DNA from: Spinacia oleracea
Taxonomy: Eukaryota; Streptophyta; Magnoliopsida; Caryophyllales; Amaranthaceae
Direction: 5' to 3'
Assembly: GCF_020520425.1 (NCBI RefSeq)
Contig: NC_079492.1
Location: forward strand, 145,793,861 to 145,857,860
DNA length: 64,000 bases
Under the pieces are notes generated by a model, which was not told the origin of the DNA, did not search any database, and worked only from the letters and a program-made list of their open reading frames with translations. Positions 55,727 to 64,000 of this stretch are shown piece after piece. The position numbers and the translations under genes are program-made. The first letter of the stretch is position 1. Every line of letters starts with the position of its first letter.

Positions 55727-58700
55727 TCAAAACACAACGGTCTTGTTATCCAGATACGGTAGAACACGTAGCTCACAGTAATGCTTTATTGCCTTTGAGA
55801 GGCACTGTTTCTCAAGGTTCTCTGATTTTTGTACAAAACTCCGCAAATTATCTCTGTGCGAAACTCTCTCAACCTGCAGTTCCAAATAAATAATTACTTT
55901 AAATTCTTTAGAAAACCTAGACATTATGCAATATGTTCAAGTTATGTATGCTCTAAAAAATTAAGAGACATACTTATGAGAAGCACATACCATTTGTTCA
56001 ATAATGGGTCCTGCGTCGAGTTCTTCTGTTACAAAGTGAGTTGTGGCACCAATCAATTTTACTCCACAATCAAACGCCTGTCATATTAGCCACCAAAGAT
56101 GAGCACAATAAGCAAATAAGATACCTTGCATATAGAGGGAAAAGACTAGAACCAGAAAGAGGAAATAACTCAACCTGTCTTGAAGGATTCCCACCCTTGA
56201 ATGATGGCAAGAGACCATGGTGGATGTTAATGACATCTTTTCCATACCGTTTCAAAAAATCTGCTGACAATATCTACAACAAATGAGCCATTTCAGATAT
56301 CAGAAGCGAAACAAAGCACCAGCAACACAATGATCAGTTTACAAGAAGTTAACAAAATGATCCTAAAACTATTGGAATCCACGTGTAATACTCGCGCAAG
56401 ATACAGAAAGGAGGTTATCTTTGTCATCCTCTAGTAGGCAGAGGACCAATTTCCAGCACAATTCTTAGCAACTCGGTGGTATTCCATATGACATCATGAA
56501 GCATGGAAAGTGGATCATAGTCAATGGCAACAACAAAACCAAACACCTTAACAACAAGGGTGATAAATTCCGCCTAATATGTGCACACTGCAAAGAGGGT
56601 AGCTTTGCAGGAAAACTCATTGGTCTATTTAACTAAATCATGGTTATTTATTCAATATAACATTCCCCTTATACTTCTAGAAATATGTATCTGCGAGTTT
56701 GGACTGACATGCAAACCACAAGGTGAATTAAAACAGCCGGTACCACAGTAATCATGCTTACAATCAATTAAAACTTGTTATCTAATTCGAACACTAAGCT
56801 GTACACTCACCTAAGTCCGACCTCAAACTCTCCGTATGTTTCCATTTCCACAAATTAAACTTAAAGTTTCAAAATCACAAAGCTTACAGGATGTCACCAT
56901 CTCACCAATACCAAGAATATCAAATTAATCTAATATTGGACGTAGGTTGCGCTCTATTACCTGATTTCACTTGTTTTTTTTGGACTTACTTTATTTGAAC
57001 TTACATGAACTTATCAGAACTTATTTTAGTTATAAATTGTATTTTTTCCTTAACTTATCGTCTCTGAAGTTATCTTTCCTGAAATAAGTGGAAATAAGGT
57101 GAACAACAAAGGGCCTTAATTACCACCTATTACAACGGAAACCTTTAAACTAGCTAGCACAAATGAATTGCAGTTTCATAGGCAAGAAAAGACTTCACAT
57201 GGAAATTTGAGGTACCTGCATGTACCGAGCAAGAACGAGAAAATCTGTGTCCTGGACCAAATCCAGGATCTCCTCCTCTCTTTCGTTTCCAGCGATTTCC
57301 TTCAGAAAATGGTAAGGAACTTGCTGCCTTTCAAGGAAACGCATCACATGGGAATCTGGATGTCTATCGTGATTACTAGATGAACCCAAAAAAAGAAAGA
57401 GAAAGAATAAGTCAATGCCCATATCACCCAAAGAGAGTAGAAAAAACAAGCTAAGAGTGACTTCAACAAAGACCTTATCACTCTAGTTATATCTACAGGC
57501 AGTTTTCCATCCTGCCATGCATGTAGCAAGTCAACAAGACAGTGATCCTATCAGAAAATAACAAAAAGTTTGTAAATAGGAAGGAAGACATAAGATATTA
57601 CAGTGAAGCAGTTTATCACCCAAACTGCAAATTTATGAACTGGCCTGATCAAGAAAATAAGTGCAAAAAAAAAAGAGTTGGTAAAGTCACCTGTTTCGAA
57701 GCAAAAACTGCAATTTTGTATTTCGGATCCAAATCAGGCACACGAACAACTGATTTCATTGCATTGAACATTTTAGCGATTTCGAGGAAGTCTTCATCCA
57801 TTTGCTCCCTTGGCCATTTAGAAGGATCAAAAACAAATTCACTGCAAAAGAACCGTTCAATACGTTTTATTCATAGAACTGAATATCAATCCTTAGAAAT
57901 CCAAAAATTACATGTTATGGTGCCATCATCACTAGCTAGCAAAGTTTAGACTACTCAAAGTCATATAAATGGCCACTACCACAACTACTGTGACAAATTT
58001 TCACATTACATTCGCACAGAAAGGAACTAAAATGTCCACAACATAGCAGGTAAATGTTACTTGTTGCCTTTAGATCAGGGAGAAGTCAAGAGTAACAGAA
58101 AGGGCAAAGGAAAGTTTGTTTAAGAAACAGAAGAATAAACAACGACATCAAAATCAATACTTCCTCCATTCGGAAGTAGTTGTTAAATCTCCATTAAGAT
58201 AGATTGCCTTTCTGGAAAACAAATAACTATACACATTTTACCTACTGACTATAACCAACACCAAAGACATTCCTCATCTTTTTTTTTTTCTAACTTTTTA
58301 GGTGAGCACCTAATACAACTTTTGGTTTCTTGCTTTTGATACACAGAACAGAACCATACACAATAGCTCCAAGCCTAATGCAAACCATTTCAGCTACATA
58401 GCGAAAAACAAACATCCAATGCAAAAGTCAAGAAGGGTAATCCAACTTATTCCAATCAAAACACTCTTCATTTCTCACCTATTCTCTCATTAATAACCGT
58501 ATTATCAAATACCAACCTAGTCCCTACTCTCTCAATCCCAAAACAGACTTCTCGCTTGTTTGGAGTATGTTTCATTCAAATCATCAGTTTACAACACTCA
58601 CCATACTATGATGAGGTGAGGGTGACACACTCACTCAGTCCACTCGGGTTGTACACGTAAGCAACATGATAGTATGGTACCTTCTATGTTATTGTTACTT

Positions 58701-59318
58701 TCAGATCTTCATTCATTCCAATCAAGATAACCTTACCCTCTATCACAAAGTGTACAAGAAACAAAGGACAAATTTGATCAAAACGATAAATACTTGAAAC
58801 TAAATGTCTTATTCCAAAAAAATCTAAAATGGGATAAGAAGAACTAAATCAAATTGCTAAAAATGAACAACAAAACAAAGATATAAAGCAGAAGAAACTA
58901 ACCTTCTTGAATAAAAGACATGCTTCTTTTCTGGTACAAACACATCAGCTCCTAATATGTTTCCACCTCTTGAAGCTAGACACTCTGATAACTTTGCCAC
59001 TATACCAACTGCATCCTTTTTTCCACAAATTTACCCATTTTTCAAATTTCCCACCAAAAAAACATTGACAGAAAATTGGAAAAAAAATAAATTAAAAATC
59101 AATCTTGAAGTAAATTGAGCAAAAGGGAAAAAATAAAAACAGTAGATTAATTCAATAGAATTGAAATTAGAAGAAGAACTTACTGGGCAATGGAAGACAT
59201 GGATGCCGTGGACGAGAGGAGGATCTAGGGACTCCCCAGGAAAAATCAAGGATTTAAGGGATCTCTGCGTAACTTTGAAAAACTGGGATTGTGAAGAAAT
59301 TTTTCGGAAGAAATTCAT
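55727..59318 (-). CDS. PURU: formyltetrahydrofolate deformylase, probably mitochondrial
   Basis: Eight exons in transcript order: 59318-59184, 59015-58903, 57841-57691, 57547-57474, 57375-57216, 56273-56175, 56077-55991, 55873-55727; they close in frame to 321 aa. The N-terminus [20 protein letters not shown] is basic, Ser-rich and lacks acids, fitting a mitochondrial presequence. Residues about 36-115 form an ACT-like domain ([20 protein letters not shown]). The formyltransferase-type catalytic domain follows, with Asn227 and His229 in [16 protein letters not shown] and Asp265 in [10 protein letters not shown] matching the N-H-D triad of the family. The enzyme hydrolyses 10-formyl-THF to THF and formate; in Arabidopsis the mitochondrial PURU proteins support photorespiration. 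A Tourist-like MITE lies in intron 5. Confidence 0.95.
56945..57115. mobile_element. Tourist/Harbinger-like MITE, copy 3
   Basis: 171 bp, GGTTGCGCTCTATTACCTG to AAATAAGGTGAACAACAAAG then GGCC, right flank TTA, left flank GTA. More diverged than copies 1 and 2. In intron 5 of the deformylase gene. Confidence 0.65.
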
Positions 59319-60217
59319 AATTTTGAATTACTCAGTTTCTCTCTCCTCTTGGTGAAGATGGGTGCCTCCCATTTTCCATAAAAAAGTTACCTGATCTGGG
59401 AAAAAATGGTGGCCAACCAACTCTCCTGTGACAAGGAAACAAAAACTTTGTAGGGTCGAACTGAACGATGACGTTTTGGTTGTTTTTTTTTTTTTTTTTT
59501 TTGGTGCAAATGAGCCATAATAGCGGGGATGAGAATCGATCTCATAATCACTTGGAACCGGGAGTGAAGCTCTAATCAACTGAGTTATCCCCAACTCTCA
59601 TGACGTGTTGGTTGTGGATCTGTGATTCTTTTACTTGGTTTTTTAACATGTGTTTTTTAACTTTGTTTTCCATTTATTTATTTTTTGGTTCTACCGCAAC
59701 TCTACAAGGAGTTCCTAGTTCCTACCACATTTGGTGGGTGGACTAATCTCACACCATCAAATGTGGTAGAAAGGTAGAAACTCATTATGTTGAATAAAAA
59801 AGGACAAATTGTTTTTTACCACCCTAAAAAAAACTTCTATTTTACCAACTAAAAAAATATAAAATCTTGCTTTTTTACCACCTAACAACGGAAATTGCTT
59901 TTTGGGAACTCGGTGTATGTGTCTACCCTACTTGAGGGGCATGTAAAGTTACTCGATGTATGTGTCTACCTCTTGTCTTGTCTTTTGTTACCCGTTGATG
60001 TCATTAGTTACCTCTCTTCATCTCTGTTCTTGAGAAGCAAGTTGCTTCTTTCTATAATTTTTTGCCCATTGTGCATAACAACTCCCTGTAATATAATGTT
60101 TCCCACTCAAAATACTACCCAAAAATATTCCCGCTTAAGATGCCGGCCAAGGCTCCAAATGCTGAAATTTTTACCGCACAAATACTCTTTTTCAGATTAC
60201 TTTTTCCTCTCTTTTTA
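59319..60217. other. upstream region of the deformylase gene
   Basis: Contains a minus-strand SINE (59483-59599). A CCACATTTGGTGGG...CCATCAAATGTGG inverted pair lies at about 59725-59770. No coding exon was supported. Confidence 0.5.
59483..59599 (-). mobile_element. tRNA-derived SINE (minus strand)
   Basis: On the minus strand GATAACTCAGTTGATTAGAG (A-box) and GAGATCGATTCTC (B-box) are followed by a short body and an A-run of about 20. Flanking ATGACGTTTTGGTTG (59468-59482) and ATGACGTGTTGGTTG (59600-59614) match at 14 of 15, a target duplication. It lies about 165 bp upstream of the deformylase ATG. Confidence 0.85.
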
Positions 60218-60219
60218 TA

Positions 60220-60488
60220 CTCCCTCCGTATTTATTTAAGAGATTTACTTGACCGGGGCACGGGAATTAAGAAAAAGAATTGAATAGAATAAAATAATAA
60301 AACAAGTAAGGTTGTGAAGATATTTTAATAAGAAAAACAAGTGAGGATCATGTCATTTTAGAGAGTGGGGATGGGATATGTAGATATATTATTTAATAAG
60401 ATGGTAAGGTTGATAAGTTACAAGTGTATCTCTTAAATAAATACGACCGAAAAAGATAAGTGTATCTCTTAAATAAATACAGAGGAAG
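60220..60488. mobile_element. Stowaway-like MITE
   Basis: Starts CTCCCTCCGTATTTATTTAA and ends TTAAATAAATACAGAGGAAG, flanked by TA on both sides (60218-60219, 60489-60490), the Tc1/mariner target. 269 bp. The right inverted repeat has a partial internal duplication (CTCTTAAATAAATACGACCG at about 60429-60448). Confidence 0.8.
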
Positions 60489-60598
60489 TAGTAGAATTTG
60501 TGAGTTGTCAGATTTTAAGTAGCAGTGTGGGCAAGATGCCCTTACACTGTTGCACACCATGTGTACTCCTACCCTTGTACAAAAGATTTGGCTTCGCC

Positions 60599-61461
60599 TA
60601 GAGCTGTCAAAAACTGACCCGACCCGAAAACCCGACCTGAACTGACCGAACCCGTAACCGACCATGACCCGAAATTACGGTAAAACAGGTAACCCGAAAC
60701 CCGGCCTGTACCCGACCCGAAAAAACCGATAACCGATTTTAACCCGATGTTAATTGTAACACCCGAACCCGAACCCGACACCCGACCCGAAAATGACCGA
60801 TAACCGAACTGACCCGACCGAACAATGACCCGAACCCGATTTGATACCCGACCCGATGTCAACCCGAAACCGATTGTAACTCGATGAAACCTGCTATTGA
60901 CCCGACCTGTGAGAACCCGCTACTCGATTTACCCGAGTTATCAATGACATGACCAAATATTAACTTCATTGATATATCTATTTTAAATATTTATTGCTAA
61001 ATATTGAAAAATTTAACTCTAAAATAAGTTAAACAAAATTTTTTAGAATATAAATCCTTAAAATGTATAGGTTAATTATCAGACCCGAGTTTGACCCGTC
61101 CCTGAGAGTGACCGAATCTGAATTCTATTTGATCTGATTATTATCCGATCCAAACTAAGACCCGAACCCGAAAATAACTGTGTTGCAAACCGACTTAAAC
61201 CCGACTCGATAAGACCCGAACCCGAAATTATCTGCTACAAACCGACTTAAACCCGACCCGATAAGACCCGAACCCGAAATCAAACCTGACCGAAATGTGA
61301 CCCGACTCGAACCCGACCTGAACCCGGGATAGGAAAAAACCCGATATGACCCGACCTGAAATCGACCCGACCAAACCCATACTCAACCCGACCTGATCAT
61401 GACCCGAAACCCGAGATGACCCGACCCAAACCCGACCCAATGACCTGTTTTGACAGCTCTA
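60599..61461. mobile_element. hAT-like non-autonomous element, ACCCGACCCGAA interior (copy C)
   Basis: Perfect ends TAGAGCTGTCAAAA and TTTTGACAGCTCTA with an exact 8-bp duplication GCTTCGCC (60591-60598, 61462-61469). 863 bp; both arms are ACCCGACCCGAAACCCG-like arrays around an AT-rich core. Open frames inside (for example 60569-60862 minus) only translate the repeat. Confidence 0.87.
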
Positions 61462-61469
61462 GCTTCGCC

Positions 61470-62110
61470 CCTTAGTGATTTGCTCATCTTTTCTTCAGCT
61501 TCCGATTCCAATTGCAAGCCAATTTGTGTTCTTCTTCCTTCTGGGTAAGGTCTCTCATCTTTGTTTTGATCCCTTCTTATTTCTTACTCTTTGAATATTG
61601 TCCCTCTACTCTAAAATGCTATGTTTTTGTGCCATTTTAGTCCGATTAAGTTTTGCATGTCAAATTGTAGTCCGATTAAGCTAAGACTTGTCTCTCTTGG
61701 TAAAACGCTAGTCTAAAATGCTACAGATGATATATTTTCGTCACAAAAAATCACAATTAGTTGGAGTTAGTACAGTTTTTTTTCCGGCAATTGTGCAAAT
61801 AGTTAAGGTTAAGAACATTATGAAATGTAGGTAGTACAATATTTTCCGATTGTTTTTAGTTTGAATTTAACCTGGAATTGTTTAGTATTAGGGTTTAGTG
61901 GTTTTAGGCGTAAAGCCTGAAGCTCTTTCTAAATTCGGAGTACTAATATTCCTTGCTACACTAATCACCTTGTTGATTGGAAGTAGTAGTTTGAGTAATA
62001 AGTAATTGTTGAGTAATATGCAGTATAAGTAATTTGGCATAGCAATTGAACTCTTTCTCTAACAGCTGACTATCCCGACTTGTCAGAAGTCAGAACAGTG
62101 AAGATTTCTC
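61470..62110 (+). promoter_or_regulatory. putative spliced 5' leader of the F-box/LRR gene
   Basis: A CT-rich segment ending CCTTCTGG|GTAAGGTC (about 61546) and an acceptor CTCTAACAG (about 62066) suggest a leader exon plus a ~520-bp intron before the ATG at 62111. The hAT-like copy C inserted right at its 5' side. Confidence 0.45.
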
Positions 62111-63803
62111 ATGAAAGAAACCTATAAAGATCTACCGGAAGAGTGTTGGGATCAAATTTTAAGCCGACTAGATCATCATCAACAATGGGAATCATTGTCT
62201 CTTGTCTCCAAAACTTTTCTCTCTGTAATTAATCACATGCGAACTAGCCTTAAAGTAATCAACCCCTCGATTGAGGTCCTCTCTAAACAACTTCAGAGAT
62301 TCCCGCGTCTCAAGAAGTTTGATCTAAGTGACATTAGTAAATCTCTTGAAGATGCTCTTTATGAGATTGCATTATCCGGGGTGGATATTGAGGAATTGAA
62401 CATTTCACGTTCATCAAATCCTCCCATAAAAATAAAATTGCTAGAAGAGTTGAGCTCCAAAATGAAGAATTTGATTGCTTTCAATCCAACTTAAGCGACA
62501 ACGACCTGGTGGTCTTATCAGATTGCTTTCCCTCACTAGAGGTGGTAGATATAAGTCTTCCACGCTCTAGAGGTATAACCGATGAAGGTGTTGTTGTACT
62601 ATCAAAGAATCTCAAGCGCTTACAAGAAATCAGTCTTACTTGTATTTCAGATGAGTCTGTCATTCTAACTGCAAGCATCTGACAGAGATCGTGCTTCGGT
62701 CTTGCTCCTATGTGAGTCAAACTGCACTGTCTTTTGCAACGGAAAATACTCATTCCCTCAGATCTCTTATCTTTGCCGCAGATTTTTTTGACCCAATTGA
62801 ATTCACAAATCCATTCAAATTTTCTAAACGTATTAGCACAATTGACTTGTGCAACGTGGATATCTCTGATGATCTTCTCTATGAGATGGCGAAATCAGAT
62901 CTTTTGTTGGTACACTTTCATCTCAGAAGGTGTAGAAATTTCACTCTCAATGGTATATATGTTCTTTTGAATGCGTATCAGTCCTTACAGTCTTTCACCC
63001 TGACGGATACATATATTCTCACTGATGAATCTATGATGAATATTTGTCTGTTTATCCGTAAGCTGATCTCCATAAACCTAGATGGTTGTGACGAGCTAAC
63101 TGCTGCAAGTTTTGATGCTGTCTCCTCAGCTTGTCCCCGTCTTGAACATCTTCGTATGGACTCATTATCTACGCGGAATGATTTTGATGTAATATCTTGT
63201 GCTTCAGGATCCATAGTCAACCCATGTTTAACATATGCCGCTTTGAGAGGCCATATGCTTTCAGGAGTCCTGCATACCTTGCCGAATTTGCAGTTTCTAA
63301 AAGTTCATCATTTTTCCGATTCCTGTGAATTAGACATTGCTGTTATCCTAAAGTATTGCCGTGGACTAAGGCAATTAGTAATACTTGGTGCTGGGAAATT
63401 CAAGGTCAGTGAAGAAATTAGCAAGCTGGAGTGTTTGAGTCTAGAGAGATCGCAAGGGACGAATGATCAGATGCTGGAAATGCTTGGGAAGAGATGCCAA
63501 AGGCTTCTTTACTTGAACTTGACAGGTTGCTGTAATGTAACTGAACGAGGATTGAGGGCGATTGTGGAGCATTGCAAACAACTCAGATATATTAACTTGG
63601 ATTGGTGTCATCAGGTGAACCCAAGTTTTATCAGTTGGATGGTGAGCTCATGTCCCTCTCTAAGGAAAATAGTTTCCACAGGTAGATGGGGTCTTTATGA
63701 AGATGAGAGGCAGAGCTTTTTAAGACAAGGATGTCTTGTTATTCCAGGTACCTACGACGAATCAGAGCTGCAAGATAATCTGAATTCTTCAGACTTTGAT
63801 TAA
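62111..63803 (+). pseudogene. F-box/LRR-repeat (FBL-type) gene with two frame breaks
   Basis: MKETYKDLPEECWDQILSRL begins a good F-box (residues 6-45, LSLVSKTFLSVINHMR), followed by leucine-rich repeats. The frame opened at 62111 stops at 62494, but homology continues without a gap in the next frame (NLSDNDLVVLSDCFPSLEVV, 62485-62670) and then in the third (NCKHLTEIVLRSCSYVSQTA onward, to 63803). Each switch (near 62475-62490 and near 62665) fits loss of a single base. The long final part (LDGCDELTAASF, LNLTGCCNVTERGLRAIVEH, LDWCHQVNPSF) is an intact C-terminal LRR region. Intact FBL proteins are SCF substrate receptors. Either a recent pseudogene, or sequence errors in a real gene; no introns fit the gaps. 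Confidence 0.8.
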
Positions 63804-64000
63804 CACACATGACTGAACCTTTTGATAGTTTTCTTGCTGAAATACGTGGTGTGATGGTTTCATACAGCGGACAGTTTATGATTTAAGTTCAGTACTGTAC
63901 TTTGTATTTCGTACAAATGTGCGTTTCTGGCCATCTTTCTAAACCCTAAACACGAGAAGTCGAGGATGAATAGGGGTGGTCTGATATATGGCTATATATT
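63804..64000 (+). other. 3' flank of the F-box/LRR gene
   Basis: AT-rich presumed 3' UTR; nothing else seen before the window ends. Confidence 0.4.

Noticed and set aside
60393-61440. Gly/Arg/Ser/Val-rich ORFs on the minus strand
   Set aside because: They translate the ACCCGACCCG repeat of hAT-like copy C; the periodic residue pattern reflects the DNA repeat.
1-64000. Biosynthetic gene cluster, viral (Polinton-like) insertion or organelle DNA
   Set aside because: The genes are functionally unrelated, no capsid or polymerase genes beyond the Copia fragment were seen, and no plastid or mitochondrial gene was recognised.

Overview
This is a window of plant nuclear DNA, almost certainly from a eudicot. 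Evidence: AT-rich, intron-rich genes with GT-AG borders, a tonoplast aquaporin, an F-box/F-box-associated gene cluster, a DUF547/MIP1 leucine-zipper gene, a VAN3-binding-protein (DUF828) gene, and many MITEs, SINEs and an LTR retrotransposon. The element mix would fit Caryophyllales (spinach/beet/quinoa relatives), but that is a guess I cannot test here.

Layout. 1-9.1 kb is gene-free and repeat-rich: a Tourist-like MITE, a (TA)n run, a hAT-like element filled with CGGGT repeats, and a very young Copia/Sirevirus-type LTR element (2025-8244; LTRs of 1307 bp that look identical; core of pol absent). 9.1-16.3 kb holds an 11-exon minus-strand DUF547/MIP1-like gene (611 aa). 18.6-21.2 kb holds a 3-exon TIP2-type aquaporin (250 aa). 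21.2-25.4 kb is intergenic with two MITEs and a SINE. 25.4-36.5 kb is a cluster of four single-exon F-box-associated paralogues (three plus, one minus) with at least one pseudogene fragment; one member (27906-29111) has lost its F-box. 38.4-44.5 kb is a 6-exon eIF3j gene (220 aa) whose last intron carries an antisense LINE remnant. 44.5-50.2 kb is intergenic with two hAT-like repeat-filled elements. 50.2-53.4 kb is a 6-exon DUF828+PH gene (401 aa) with an unusual first intron. 55.7-59.3 kb is an 8-exon minus-strand formyltetrahydrofolate deformylase gene (321 aa). 60.2-61.5 kb holds a Stowaway MITE and another hAT-like element. 62.1-63.8 kb is an F-box/LRR gene whose frame is broken twice.

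The genes are ordinary, independently transcribed housekeeping or regulatory genes, with no operon or biosynthetic cluster. The F-box cluster is the only set related by descent. Exon borders were set by reading splice sites and checking that phase is kept from exon to exon; all five multi-exon genes close exactly in frame.

The most unusual signal is a group of short elements with terminal inverted repeats and perfect 8-bp target duplications (hAT hallmarks) whose interiors are different CCGACCCG-type minisatellites. Other points of interest are retroposition scars of only 16-18 bp with long target duplications, and an intron in the DUF828 gene that has duplicated its own splice-site regions and captured a MITE in one copy.
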